Origin: Dyella japonica A8 | GTDB lineage: Bacteria; Pseudomonadota; Gammaproteobacteria; Xanthomonadales; Rhodanobacteraceae | DNA: 64,000 nucleotides | Direction of reading: 5' to 3' | Assembly: GCF_000725385.1 (NCBI RefSeq) | Contig: NZ_CP008884.1 | Span: forward strand, 3,720,001-3,784,000 | In this document: piece after piece, positions 17,588-30,466 of the stretch | Position numbering within the stretch: position 1 is the first letter of the stretch | How the letters are laid out: every line of letters begins with the position of its first letter | Program-made: the position numbers and the translations under genes | The notes under the pieces: model-generated | Told to the model about the DNA's origin: nothing | Seen by the model: the letters and a program-made list of their open reading frames with translations, nothing else | The model's database searches: none

Positions 17588-19147
17588 ATGCGCTTGAAGA
17601 AGTCGGTTGTTTGGCTACGCACGGCACTCAACGCGATAGGCACCACCGCAGGTGGCGCGATGGCGATGAGCTTGATGACCATGGCTCCCGTGCAGACGGC
17701 GCACGCGCAGAGCACGCCCGCCTGTGCCGCAGCGTGGAGTTCGAGCACCGCTTACAACGGCGGCGCCGTGGTCAGCGAGAACGGCATCAACTACGTCGCC
17801 AACTGGTGGACGCAAGGCAATGACCCGGCCACCAGCAACGGTGTCACCGGTTCCGGGCAACCGTGGACCTCGCAGGGCGCATGTGGCGGCAGCAGCGGCT
17901 CGGGCAGTGGCAGTGGCACGGGTGGCGGCACCGGCACAGGCGGTTCGTCAGGCTCGTGCGCAGCGGCATGGGTTTCCAGCACCGCTTACAACGGCGGCGC
18001 GGTGGTGAGCGAGAACGGCATCAACTACACCGCCAACTGGTGGACGCAGGGCAACGACCCCGCCACCAACAGCGGCCCCAGCGGCTCGGGCAAGCCGTGG
18101 ACGTCTGACGGTTCCTGCACGGGCGGCTCTTCCTCCGGAGGCGGCACACCGCCACCGCCTCCGCCGCCGCCGACGGGTGGTGGCGGGCCGGGCACGGGCG
18201 CCAACCTGCTCTACAGCCCGTACAAGGACGTCACGGTGAACCTCAACTGGAACACCAACGTGATGCAGACGGCCACGGCCACCGGCTCGGCGATTCCAGT
18301 CGTCGGCACCGGCAGCCTCAAGTCGAACTACGTCACCAACCTCAGCGCGCTCACGCTCGCCTTCGCCACCGGCGAATGCGGCAGCGAGAACTGGGGTGGC
18401 GTGCCGGGCGCGACGTTTGCCAGCGCGAATATCTCCGGGCTCTCCAGCGCGAGCCTGCCCTACGTGGTCGGCACGGGCGGCGCCGCCGGCACCTTCACCT
18501 GCGGCAGCACGGCGGGCTTCGCCAGCTTCCTGTCGCGCTACATGTCCTCGCAGATGGTGGGCGTGGACTTCGACATCGAGGGCGGCCAGTCGCAGGCGGA
18601 CATCAACAACCTCGTTGCCGCTGCCGTGTACGGCCAGGGCCTGTACCCGAACCTGCGTTTCTCGTTCACGCTGGCCACGCTGGCCTCGTCGGATGGCAGC
18701 TACGGCGGCCTCAACAGCCTGGGCGACACGGTGGTGAAGGCGATCAAGGCTTCTTCGCTCACCAACTACACCATCAACCTGATGGTGATGGACTTCGGCA
18801 GCCCCGGCGCGACGGTGTGCGTGGTGTCCAACGGCAAGTGCGACATGGGCCAGTCCGCCATCCAGGCCGTGGCCAACTTGCAGCACACCTACGGCATCCC
18901 GGCCAGCAAGATCGAGCTGACCCCGATGATCGGCGTGAACGATGCGTCGGACGAGAACTTCAGCATCGCCAATACCGACACCATCACCAGCTACGCCGTC
19001 TCCAACGGCCTTGCCGGCCTGCACTTCTGGTCGCTGGACCGCGACAACCCGTGCAGCCAGACCACGGCATCGTCGACGTGTAACTCGGTGCCCTCCACTA
19101 CGCCACTGCAGTACACCAAGCGGTTCCTGAGCGATCTGGGCCGATAA
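17588..19147 (+). CDS. Secreted GH18 chitinase with two N-terminal chitin-binding modules
   Basis: The enzyme hydrolyses chitin outside the cell. The 519-residue product starts at ATG 17588, preceded by AGGAG. A long signal peptide ends near AHAQS (about 40). Two near-identical CBM5/12-type modules follow (about 46-99 and 124-177), each with AW, YNGG, NWWTQGNDP and PWTS motifs. They are separated by a Gly/Ser/Thr linker and followed by a Gly/Pro linker (about 178-206). The catalytic domain (about 207-519) has the GH18 motif as VDFDIE (327 to 331), where Glu331 is the proton donor. The two modules arose by tandem duplication. Two operator-like palindromes lie upstream. Confidence 0.95.
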   Translation: MRLKKSVVWLRTALNAIGTTAGGAMAMSLMTMAPVQTAHAQSTPACAAAWSSSTAYNGGAVVSENGINYVANWWTQGNDPATSNGVTGSGQPWTSQGACGGSSGSGSGSGTGGGTGTGGSSGSCAAAWVSSTAYNGGAVVSENGINYTANWWTQGNDPATNSGPSGSGKPWTSDGSCTGGSSSGGGTPPPPPPPPTGGGGPGTGANLLYSPYKDVTVNLNWNTNVMQTATATGSAIPVVGTGSLKSNYVTNLSALTLAFATGECGSENWGGVPGATFASANISGLSSASLPYVVGTGGAAGTFTCGSTAGFASFLSRYMSSQMVGVDFDIEGGQSQADINNLVAAAVYGQGLYPNLRFSFTLATLASSDGSYGGLNSLGDTVVKAIKASSLTNYTINLMVMDFGSPGATVCVVSNGKCDMGQSAIQAVANLQHTYGIPASKIELTPMIGVNDASDENFSIANTDTITSYAVSNGLAGLHFWSLDRDNPCSQTTASSTCNSVPSTTPLQYTKRFLSDLGR

Positions 19148-19152
19148 GACGA

Positions 19153-19179
19153 ACGGGCGCTGCATGCGGCGCCCGTTTT
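19153..19179 (+). terminator. Terminator after the chitinase gene
   Basis: The stem ACGGGCGC / GCGCCCGT with an 8-nt loop is followed by TTTTC, starting 6 nt after the chitinase stop. Confidence 0.8.
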
Positions 19180-19191
19180 CTCCGCACCAAA

Positions 19192-19220
19192 AAAAGGGCC
19201 TCGCTTGGCGAGGCCCTTTT
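19192..19220 (-). terminator. Terminator of the M1 aminopeptidase gene (works in both directions)
   Basis: The stem AAAAGGGCCTCG / CGAGGCCCTTTT with a 5-nt loop is flanked by A and T runs on both sides. Read on the minus strand, the hairpin ends in a run of seven T, fitting the gene that stops at 19255. Confidence 0.85.
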
Positions 19221-19254
19221 CTTTACGGGCAATCCATAGCGAAGTGACGATGAA

Positions 19255-21906
<2,652 letters not shown>

Positions 21907-22034
21907 GCTGTATCCCCTCATTGAATGGGCCGATGCGGTCCTGCTCGGCGCACATTGCTTTCATAGTGAGACATGGGGAGAGGCGGCGCACATGGCCGGA
22001 AGTCATGGTGTCGCGTGGCCGAAAGGCGCTGAAT

Positions 22035-22398
22035 GACCGGCCATTCGACCCATGAAGGTGCTGGATTCCCGCCTTCGCGGGAATGACGTGGGTGAGGGGC
22101 CTTCATTCCCGCAAAGGCGCGGGATGACCGGCCATTCGACCCATGAAGGCGCTGGATTTCCGCCTTCGCGGGAATGACGCGGGTGTGGGGCCTTCATTCC
22201 CGCAAAGGCGCGGGATGACCGGCCATTCGACCCATGAAGGCAATGGATTTCCGCCTTCGCGGGAATGACGCGGGTGTGGGGCCTTCATTCCCGCAAAGGC
22301 GCGGGATGACCGGCCATTCGACCCATGAAGGCAATGGATTCCCGCCTTCGCGGGAATGACGGCCCTGGAGGGGACTCTCATCCTCGTCATTCCCGCGA
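22035..22398. repeat. Tandem array of 91-bp units, four copies
   Basis: The marker GACCGGCCATTCGACCCATG recurs at 22035, 22126, 22217 and 22308, exactly 91 bp apart. Each unit carries an ATTCCCGCCTTCGCGGGAAT-type palindrome (copies 2 and 3 have ATTTCCGCC) and a related GCGGGATG palindrome. The units differ only at a few bases, and the fourth runs into unrelated sequence. The region holds no gene. It lies between the start of the M1 peptidase gene and the end of purA. Confidence 0.92.
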
Positions 22399-22464
22399 AA
22401 GCGGGAAGCGTTGTTCAACAGCCGAAGGGCTGGTCATCCAGCGCCTCTACGGGTCGAAGCGAGA

Positions 22465-22483
22465 CCCCCCCCCCCCCCCCCCC
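22465..22483. repeat. Run of 19 cytosines
   Basis: An uninterrupted C19 tract lies between the 91-bp array and the purA terminator, in non-coding DNA. Runs of this length are prone to slipped-strand changes and to assembly error. Confidence 0.9.
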
Positions 22484-22493
22484 TCCGCCCCAC

Positions 22494-22521
22494 AAAAAAA
22501 GCCCCGCACTGCGGCGGGGCT
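22494..22521 (-). terminator. purA terminator
   Basis: On the minus strand AGCCCCGC / GCGGGGCT forms an 8-bp stem followed by seven T, 29 nt past the purA stop. Confidence 0.9.
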
Positions 22522-22549
22522 CCTTTGCATCACCATTCCGTGCACCGAA

Positions 22550-24001
<1,452 letters not shown>

Positions 24002-24055
24002 GTGAGGCTTCGTTGGAAATCCCGATGGGTTGAGCGGCCCATCCGCCGCATTAAC

Positions 24056-24244
24056 TCAATGCACCAGTTGCAATGCCGCCAGCCCGATGACAATCGCCAC
24101 CGCGCCGAATATGCGCAGGGATCGCGGACTCATGTTGGCGGCCTGGCGCATGGTGGCTTGCCACCCGCGCGGCACGGCGAACAACACCAGCCCTTCGATC
24201 ACCAGCACCAGGCACAACGCGCCGGCCAACTCATTGGACATCAC
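24056..24244 (-). CDS. Small inner-membrane protein, DUF2065 (YjeT-like)
   Basis: The 62-residue protein has two membrane helices: ALCLVLVIEGLVLFAVP and FGAVAIVIGLAALQLV, joined by a basic loop (GWQATMRQAANMSPRSLR). Such proteins occur between hflC and purA in many gammaproteobacteria, as YjeT does in E. coli, and have no defined role. Two Met codons stand at the start (24244 and 24241), and either may be used. It begins 11 nt after the hflC stop, so it is part of the hfl transcript. Confidence 0.85.
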   Translation of the reverse strand: MMSNELAGALCLVLVIEGLVLFAVPRGWQATMRQAANMSPRSLRIFGAVAIVIGLAALQLVH

Positions 24245-24255
24245 TCGTCATCCCA

Positions 24256-25125
24256 TCAGTGACGGGACGACGCGCCGTCGTTGAAATATTTCAGGAACTC
24301 CGAATCCGGCTTGAGCACCAGCACGCCCTTGCCGTCCTTGAACGACGTACGGTACGCGTTCAGGCTTCGATAAAACGCGAAGAACTCCGGATCCTGCCCA
24401 TAAGCCTGCGCGTAGATCGCTGCAGCCTGGGCATCGCCCTCGCCCTTCACCTTGGCCGCTTCACGCTCGGCCTCCGCCTTGATCACCTGCGCCTGGCGAT
24501 CGGCGTCGGCCTTGATCGTCTCGGCGGCCTGCTGGCCGGTGTAACGCAGTTCGTTGGCCAGCTGCGCACGTTCGGCGCGCATGCGCTTGTAGACCGACTC
24601 GCTCACTTCGTCCGGCAGGTCGATGCGCTTGATGCGCACGTCGATCACCGCGATGCCCAGGTTCTTGCGGGCGGCGGCATCGGTCTGCTTGCGCACGCGC
24701 TCGGTGACGTCCTTGCGGCCGGCAGCCACCAGTTCCTGCAGGGTGCGGCCGTTGAACTCGAAGCGCAGCGCGTCCTTCACGATGGGCGTGAGGCGGTTGG
24801 CCGCCTGCAGCTCGTCGCCGGCGGTGGCGCGGTAGTAGGCGGCGTTGTCGGCAATGCGCCACTTCACGTAGAAGTCGACGTTGACGCTCTTCTTTTCCGA
24901 AGTGAAGTAACGCTCGGGCTGCGCTTCCAGGGTGAGGATGCGGTTGTCGAACGTCATCACCTGCTGGATGAACGGGATCTTGGCGTGCAGGCCGGGCTGG
25001 TCGCCGGTGCGCACGATGCGGCCGAACTGCAGCACGAGCGCGGTCTGGCCTTCACGCACGACGAACAGGCTGTTGAACCCGAGCAGCACGAGCAGCACGG
25101 CGATGATGGCGGAGCCGAACTTCAT
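24256..25125 (-). CDS. hflC: FtsH protease modulator HflC
   Basis: HflC forms a large inner-membrane complex with HflK that surrounds FtsH and tempers its proteolysis. The 289-residue protein has an N-terminal membrane anchor (SAIIAVLLVLLGFNSLFVV), then the SPFH/band-7 domain beginning EGQTALVLQFGRIV. A long Ala/Glu-rich helix follows (KADADRQAQVIKAEAEREA) and an end LKPDSEFLKYF typical of HflC. Its start overlaps the hflK stop by 4 nt (ATGA-type coupling). Confidence 0.97.
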   Translation of the reverse strand: MKFGSAIIAVLLVLLGFNSLFVVREGQTALVLQFGRIVRTGDQPGLHAKIPFIQQVMTFDNRILTLEAQPERYFTSEKKSVNVDFYVKWRIADNAAYYRATAGDELQAANRLTPIVKDALRFEFNGRTLQELVAAGRKDVTERVRKQTDAAARKNLGIAVIDVRIKRIDLPDEVSESVYKRMRAERAQLANELRYTGQQAAETIKADADRQAQVIKAEAEREAAKVKGEGDAQAAAIYAQAYGQDPEFFAFYRSLNAYRTSFKDGKGVLVLKPDSEFLKYFNDGASSRH

Positions 25126-26315
25126 GGCTGTTTCTCCTTGCCGCCGCCGAGGCTGCTGTCGCTACCCGCAGATTGCATGACCGAACCCACGCCCTGCACT
25201 TCCTTGCCGGTGGCACGGTCCAGCGGGAGATAGATCATGTTGCGGCCGCCGGAACCATCCAGCACCTTGGGATTGTTGGACATCACGTCCTCGACGGTTT
25301 CCAGCCACAGGCGGCGGCGCGTGACATCCGGCGCGGCCTTGTATTCCTTGAGGATGAGGCTGAAGCGCGAGGCGTCGCCGGTGGCGGTGGCCACGCGCGC
25401 GGCGGCGTAACCCTGTGCCTCGGCGGCGATGCGCGAGGCGTCGCCACGGGCCACCGGCACTACCTGGCTGGCGTAGGCGCGGGCGTTGTTCTCGGTACCC
25501 TGCTTGTCTTCGCGCGCGGCGTTGACGTCGTCGAAGGCGTCCTTCACTTCCTGCGGCGGCGCCACGTTCTGGAAGCTCACGTCAGTGACCAGCAGGCCGG
25601 CGTCGTACTCGTCCAGCGTGGCCTGCAGGATCTCGCGCGTCTGCTGCTGCAGCGTGTCGCGGGTCTGCGCCTTGGCGGACGCCGGAAGGGCGGCGGGTGC
25701 AGCGGCCGCCACGGCGGGCGCGGAGGAAGCCGCGGCCGCACTGCTTGCCGGTGCAGGCGCGGCAGCCACGGCCTCGGTGCCCTGGCTGGTGAGGATGTTG
25801 TCCATCACATTGGCGCCCACCACCGTGCGCACGGCGGCCTCGGCGGCCTGGCGCAGCGTGTCTTCCGGCGGGCCGCTCAGCGAGAACAGGAACTTGCGAG
25901 CATCGGAGACCTGATACTGCACGTTGAAGTCGACCGAGATGATGTTCTCGTCGCTGGTCAGCATGCGCACCTTGTCAGACACCGAACGGATTTCCGTGGT
26001 GCCCACCTTGGTGACGGTCTCGATGGGGCTGGGCGCCTTGAGGTGGAAGCCCGGCTGCAGGGTGCGTGCGTACTTGCCGAAGCGCAGCACCACGCCGGCC
26101 TGGCGGGCATCGACAATGGTGAAGCTGCTCATGCCGACCCACACGATCACGAAGGCCAGCAGGATGGTGAAGACGCCGCCGGCGCCGCCGCCGAGCCTGC
26201 CCAGGCGATTGCGCAGCTGCTTGAGCATGTCCTCCAGCCCCGGTTTGTTGCCGGGCTGGCGATTCCTGTTCCACGGATCACGCTGCCCGTTGTTGCCGGG
26301 TTCGTTCCAGGCCAT
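25122..26315 (-). CDS. hflK: FtsH protease modulator HflK, with an alanine-rich insertion
   Basis: HflK is the partner of HflC at the inner membrane. The start at ATG 26315 gives 397 residues. The frame extends to 26480, but those residues are not HflK-like. The order is a Gly/Asn/Pro-rich cytoplasmic N-terminus (1-40), a membrane helix (about 46-62), the SPFH domain from DARQAGVVLRFG, and the C-terminal helix. After ILTSQGT (about residue 180) comes an Ala/Pro/Ser-rich stretch of about 35-38 residues, before TRDTLQQQTREIL. As I recall the E. coli protein, it lacks such an insertion at this point. hflC follows with overlap. Confidence 0.96.
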   Translation of the reverse strand: MAWNEPGNNGQRDPWNRNRQPGNKPGLEDMLKQLRNRLGRLGGGAGGVFTILLAFVIVWVGMSSFTIVDARQAGVVLRFGKYARTLQPGFHLKAPSPIETVTKVGTTEIRSVSDKVRMLTSDENIISVDFNVQYQVSDARKFLFSLSGPPEDTLRQAAEAAVRTVVGANVMDNILTSQGTEAVAAAPAPASSAAAASSAPAVAAAAPAALPASAKAQTRDTLQQQTREILQATLDEYDAGLLVTDVSFQNVAPPQEVKDAFDDVNAAREDKQGTENNARAYASQVVPVARGDASRIAAEAQGYAAARVATATGDASRFSLILKEYKAAPDVTRRRLWLETVEDVMSNNPKVLDGSGGRNMIYLPLDRATGKEVQGVGSVMQSAGSDSSLGGGKEKQP

Positions 26316-26576
26316 GGTCAGTCTCCTTGAGGCCGCTGGGAGGCCGGCTGCATTGGCCGGAAAACACGTTGAACGGGTTTGGACATGGTCTCGGGTGCTT
26401 GTCGTGGCAGTGTGCCGTCCAGGCCCTGATGGCCGCACAAACGCCGTCCATTCTACCAGACCCGGGCGACGTTTCCCCACTCGCCAGACAGCTTCCGCCG
26501 GCAGGACCGCCCCGGGGCGCGGTCGTTCAGTGGAAGTGTTCGGGCCAGGGCAAGGCGGTCACGCCCACGGGCGCCC

Positions 26577-27893
26577 CTACAGGGTTTCCGGCTCTTCCAC
26601 CGTACCCAGCAGGTCTTTCAGCAGTGCCGCCTCGACTGCCCCGCCACCACTCAGCGGGGCGATGACGCTGCGCGGCGCGTCGATGGTCAGGCGCCAGCCC
26701 TCCTCGTCCACCACTTCGCCGACGATGGCGCCGGCCGCCTTGAGGCGGGCATGCAGGCGTCCGGCCGAATGCGGCAGGCGCAACTCGGATTGCACGCGGT
26801 CGCCGCCGAGCAGTTCGCCCAGCGCCTGCCGCAGCAGATCCAGGCCCTGCCCGGTGGCCGCCGACAGCCACACCGTGGTGGGACGGCCATCGGCGTCCCG
26901 ATCGATGCGCGGCTCGGTGCCCGCCAGGTCGATCTTGTTCATCACGCGCAACTGCGGCAGATCGCCCGCGTCGATTTCCTCCAGCACGTTGTCGACCACC
27001 TGGGCAAGGCGTTCGCGCTCCTCGTCGGACGCGTCGCTCACATGCAGCAGCAGGTCGGCATCGCGCGCTTCGGCCAGCGTGCCGCGGAACGCCGCGACCA
27101 GGTCATGCGGCAGTTCGCGGATGAAACCCACCGTATCGGCCAGCACCGCCGGGCCGCAGGAAAGCCCGTCCAGCTTGCGCACGGTCGGGTCCAGCGTGGC
27201 GAACAGCAGGTTCGCAGCGAACACTTCACCCTCGGTCAGCACGTTGAACAAGGTCGACTTGCCCGCATTGGTGTAGCCGACCAAGGCGACCCTGGGCACC
27301 GTGTTGCGCAGGCGGGCGCGGCGCTGCTGCCCGCGCTGGGTTTGCACCTTCTCCAGGCGCTTGGTGAGCATTTTCACGCGCTCGGCCAACAGTCGGCGGT
27401 CGGTTTCCAGCTGGGTTTCACCGGGACCGCGGTTGCCGATGGCACCGCCGCGCTGGGCGTCAAGGTGGGTCCAGCCCCGTACCAGCCGCGTCGCGAGGTG
27501 CTTGAGCTGGGCCAGCTCCACCTCGAGCTTGCCTTCGTGGGAACGGGCCCGCTGGGCGAAGATGTCCAGGATCAGGCCCGCGCGGTCCACCACGCGGATG
27601 CCAAGGTGTTTTTCGAGGTTGCGCTCCTGCACCGGTGACAGCAGGTGGTCGATCAGGACCAGGTCCGCGCCCAGTGCACGGGCGGCCTCGGCCACCTCGT
27701 CGGCCTTGCCGGTGCCGATGTAGTAGCGGGGATTGGGCACGTCAACGCGCGCGGGGATGTTGCCGAGGATCTCGGCACCGGCCGAACGGACCAGTTCGGC
27801 GAATTCTTCGGCGCGGCGCTCCACATCGCCCATGCCACGGGAATGCGGCAGGACCAGGAGGGCGCGTTCGCCTTTCTTTTGACGATCAAACAC
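26577..27893 (-). CDS. hflX: Ribosome-associated GTPase HflX
   Basis: HflX binds the large ribosomal subunit and splits stalled ribosomes. The preferred start is GTG 27893, giving MFDRQKKGERALLV, the usual N-terminus, and 438 residues. A GTG at 27947 would start inside a hairpin. The N-terminal HflX domain contains VPNPRYYIGTGKADEV and IDHLLSPVQERNLE. The central helix has RGPGETQLETDRR. The G domain has G1 GYTNAGKSTLF, G3 DTVGFI and G4 NKIDL. hfq lies upstream, and 261 nt separate it from hflK. Confidence 0.96.
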   Translation of the reverse strand: MFDRQKKGERALLVLPHSRGMGDVERRAEEFAELVRSAGAEILGNIPARVDVPNPRYYIGTGKADEVAEAARALGADLVLIDHLLSPVQERNLEKHLGIRVVDRAGLILDIFAQRARSHEGKLEVELAQLKHLATRLVRGWTHLDAQRGGAIGNRGPGETQLETDRRLLAERVKMLTKRLEKVQTQRGQQRRARLRNTVPRVALVGYTNAGKSTLFNVLTEGEVFAANLLFATLDPTVRKLDGLSCGPAVLADTVGFIRELPHDLVAAFRGTLAEARDADLLLHVSDASDEERERLAQVVDNVLEEIDAGDLPQLRVMNKIDLAGTEPRIDRDADGRPTTVWLSAATGQGLDLLRQALGELLGGDRVQSELRLPHSAGRLHARLKAAGAIVGEVVDEEGWRLTIDAPRSVIAPLSGGGAVEAALLKDLLGTVEEPETL

Positions 27894-27922
27894 GAGGGCG
27901 GAAAGACCTGTATGGAGACGCT

Positions 27923-27952
27923 GCGCCGTGGGCCCGCAGGGGCCCACGGCGC
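27923..27952. other. GC-rich hairpin between hfq and hflX
   Basis: GCGCCGTGGGCCC / GGGCCCACGGCGC is a perfect 13-bp stem with loop GCAG, 30 nt before the hflX GTG. No T run follows on the minus strand, so it may be an RNA processing or partial termination site. Confidence 0.7.
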
Positions 27953-28048
27953 GACTCGGAGAGGAAAGTGTATGTGGATACGCCGCTGCCCGCTAAGTGC
28001 GGGCCCCGGGCGCCTTCCCTACTCAGATGGGTCGACCACCCTGGTGAA

Positions 28049-28312
28049 TCAAGCTTCCGGCTCGGCCGTACCCGAACCTTCGTGCCCCTCGTGGCCATTG
28101 CCGACGCGGACGTTGCGGCTGGGAACCACGGTGGAGATGGCGTGCTTGTAGACCATCTGGCTCACCTGGTTGCGCAGCAGGACGACGAACTGATCGAACG
28201 ATTCGATCGTGCCTTGCAGCTTGATGCCATTGACCAGGTAGATGGCGACCGGAACGCGCTCGCGGCGCAGTGCATTGAGAAATGGATCTTGCAACGATTG
28301 CCCTTTGGACAT
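28049..28312 (-). CDS. hfq: RNA chaperone Hfq
   Basis: Hfq forms a hexameric ring that pairs small RNAs with mRNAs. The start at ATG 28312 has GGGGAG upstream and gives 87 residues. The Sm1 motif ([20 protein letters not shown]) and the Sm2 motif YKHAIST are intact, with the N-terminal [13 protein letters not shown] that carries the RNA-contacting Gln and Phe. The short C-terminal tail is Gly/His/Glu-rich. It lies between miaA and hflX as in other gammaproteobacteria. Confidence 0.98.
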   Translation of the reverse strand: MSKGQSLQDPFLNALRRERVPVAIYLVNGIKLQGTIESFDQFVVLLRNQVSQMVYKHAISTVVPSRNVRVGNGHEGHEGSGTAEPEA

Positions 28313-28472
28313 TTCTTGTTCTCCCCTCGCATCGGACGGACCGGGATAAAAGACGCATGACGCGCCCCGGTCCAAGGCCGAAGAATATTAACCACTTTTA
28401 AATCGTTGATGAAAGAGCAAATGCACGCTTTCATCAGGTGTGAAGAAGACGTTTATAAAACTGCACGGAACA

Positions 28473-29423
28473 CTATTCGCGACGTCCCACGAACAGCGCC
28501 ATCGCATCCTCCCCGATACGCGTGATATCCGGCCTTTCCGGGTCCATCACCCGCGCGTCCAGCTCGCTGCGCAACCAGGTCATCTGCCGCTTTGCCAGCT
28601 GCCGGGTCGCGAAAATGCCGCGATCGCGAAACTCTGCGGCGCTCGTTTGGCCATCCAGATGTTCCCAGGCCTGGCGGTAGCCCACGGCCCGGATGGCGGG
28701 AAGATCGGCATGCAGGTCGCCGCGCGCGCGCAGCGCACGCACCTCGTCCAGGAAACCGTCCCCCAGCATGGCGTCGAAGCGCTGCGCGATCCTGGCGTGC
28801 AGCGGCGCGCGGTCGCCCGGCACCAGCGCCAGCTTGAGCACGCGCCACGGAAAGCGCTCGCCATGGCCGCCGCGTTGCTGCTCCGACAAGGGGCGCCCGG
28901 TGAGCTCGATCACTTCCAGCGCACGCTGGATGCGCTGGGCGTCGTTGGGGCCGATGCGCTCCGCCGCGGACGGATCCAGCTGCTGCAGCCGCTCGTGCAA
29001 CGCGGGCCAGCCTTCGAGCAACGCTTGCGCGGTGAGACGTTCGCGGACGGCGGGGTCGGCCTGCGGCAACTGGGAAAGCCCCTGCTGCAGCGCACGGAAA
29101 TACAGCCCCGTGCCGCCGACGAGCAGCGGGATCCTGCCCCTGGCCGTGATGTCCTGCATGGCGGCGACGGCATCTCCGCGGAAATCCGCCGCCGAATACG
29201 GTTCGGTGGGATCGCGGATATCGATCAGCCGATGCGGGTAACGCGCCAGCGTCGCCGCGTCGGGCTTGGCCGAGCCGATGTCCAGCCCGCGATAGACGAG
29301 GGCCGAATCCACGCTCACCAGTTCGACGGGAAACCGGTCGCTCAGCGCGCAGGCGAGCGCGGTCTTGCCCGACGCGGTCGGGCCCATCAGGAACACGGCG
29401 AGTGGGCGCTGATCGATCGGCAT
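28473..29423 (-). CDS. miaA: tRNA dimethylallyltransferase MiaA
   Basis: MiaA adds a dimethylallyl group to A37 of tRNAs reading UNN codons. The 316-residue protein has the P-loop [15 protein letters not shown] (about 10-22), the [14 protein letters not shown] segment with the catalytic Asp, the [12 protein letters not shown] motif, and [13 protein letters not shown] followed by [13 protein letters not shown], which contacts the tRNA. Length matches the family. It is first of the miaA-hfq-hflX-hflKC series and starts right after a REP-type hairpin region. Confidence 0.97.
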   Translation of the reverse strand: MPIDQRPLAVFLMGPTASGKTALACALSDRFPVELVSVDSALVYRGLDIGSAKPDAATLARYPHRLIDIRDPTEPYSAADFRGDAVAAMQDITARGRIPLLVGGTGLYFRALQQGLSQLPQADPAVRERLTAQALLEGWPALHERLQQLDPSAAERIGPNDAQRIQRALEVIELTGRPLSEQQRGGHGERFPWRVLKLALVPGDRAPLHARIAQRFDAMLGDGFLDEVRALRARGDLHADLPAIRAVGYRQAWEHLDGQTSAAEFRDRGIFATRQLAKRQMTWLRSELDARVMDPERPDITRIGEDAMALFVGRRE

Positions 29424-29455
29424 CCGCCCATTTTAGCGGGGAACACCACCGCACG

Positions 29456-29535
29456 GTGGGAGCGCACCCTGTGCGCGACTGCGGCGAGGCGATCCGCGTC
29501 GCCCTGAAAAAGTCGCGCACAGGGTGCGCTCCCAC
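29456..29535. repeat. REP-like hairpin, family copy 1
   Basis: Perfect 25-bp arms (29456-29480 and 29511-29535), GTGGGAGCGCACCCTGTGCG and its inverse, with a 30-nt loop. Related copies lie at 30378, 41344 and 59670. Confidence 0.9.
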
Positions 29536-29552
29536 AGGGGAGCCGCCATGCG

Positions 29553-30299
29553 TCAGGCGTAGAACTCCACCTTGCCGCCCACCAAGTAGTACATCGACCC
29601 GACGATCTTGAGCTTGCCGTCCTTCTCCAGCCCGGCCAGCACGTCGCTGCGGTGGCGTATCTCCTCGACGGTGCGGCGCACGTTGGTCGCCGCCACGGCA
29701 TCCACGAAGGCGTCGTTCTTGCTCGTGCGCTCACCGCTGAACTGCGTGGCGTCCACGGCGGGCTTGATCTTGTCGAGCAGGCCGGTGAGGTTGCCCAGCT
29801 TGGCGCCATCGATGGCTCCCTTGATGGCGCCACAGGCGGTGTGCCCCATCACCAGCACGAGCTTGGAGCCCGCGACGGCGCAGGCGAACTCCAGGCTGCC
29901 CAGCAAGTCGTCATTGGAGATATTGCCGGCGACGCGCGCGGTGAACGTTTCGCCAATACCTGTGTCGAGGATGATCTCGGTGGGCGCACGCGAGTCGATG
30001 CAGCCCAGGATGACCGCCGCGGGATATTGCCCGCCCGCGCTGGCCCGTTTCTGCGCCAGGTAGTCGTGCCCCTGCATCTTGCCGGCGCGGAAGCGCTCGT
30101 TGCCCTCCTTGAGCATGGCGATGACCTGGTCCGGGGTCATCGCGTCGCGCTGCGCCTTGGTCAGGGCAGCGGCCTGGGCGATTCCGGGCAGCAGCCATGA
30201 CACGCCACCCACCGCCGAAAAGGCCGCCACACCCAGCGTCGAGCCCAGCAGCCTCCGGCGCGAAGCGTCCGCGCAGCAGCCTTCGTTCTGGTGATTCAT
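29553..30299 (-). CDS. Beta-class carbonic anhydrase with twin-arginine signal
   Basis: The enzyme interconverts CO2 and bicarbonate. The start at ATG 30299 gives 248 residues. The N-terminus has SRRRLLGSTLGVAAFSAVGG, a Tat-type signal peptide ending near AQA, so the enzyme is predicted to be periplasmic and exported folded. Zinc and catalytic residues are in ILGCIDSRAPTE (Cys, Asp-Ser-Arg) and VMGHTACGAIKGA (His, Cys). Most bacterial beta enzymes are cytoplasmic, so the signal is worth noting. The gene lies between two REP-like hairpins and looks monocistronic. Confidence 0.93.
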   Translation of the reverse strand: MNHQNEGCCADASRRRLLGSTLGVAAFSAVGGVSWLLPGIAQAAALTKAQRDAMTPDQVIAMLKEGNERFRAGKMQGHDYLAQKRASAGGQYPAAVILGCIDSRAPTEIILDTGIGETFTARVAGNISNDDLLGSLEFACAVAGSKLVLVMGHTACGAIKGAIDGAKLGNLTGLLDKIKPAVDATQFSGERTSKNDAFVDAVAATNVRRTVEEIRHRSDVLAGLEKDGKLKIVGSMYYLVGGKVEFYA

Positions 30300-30377
30300 A
30301 ACGCCCCCGAAGCGACATGAGGCGGTTACTTCGCGCCGGGGGCGATGAAACGGGTGTGAACCCAGGCAAGGCATGAC

Positions 30378-30449
30378 TTGTAGGAGCGCACTTGTGCGCG
30401 ACCGCGGAGTCTCGGTGTGCCGCGGTCGCGCACAAGTGCGCTCCTACAA
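30378..30449. repeat. REP-like hairpin, family copy 2
   Basis: Perfect 30-bp arms (30378-30407 and 30420-30449) containing GTAGGAGCGCACTTGTGCGC, with a 12-nt loop, between the carbonic anhydrase and the S46 peptidase genes. Confidence 0.92.
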
Positions 30450-30466
30450 AAGGGGCGGCGCGTCGC

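Noticed and set aside
22035..22398. CRISPR array
   Set aside because: The units are near-identical along their whole 91 bp, with no unique spacers and no cas genes. It is an ordinary tandem repeat.
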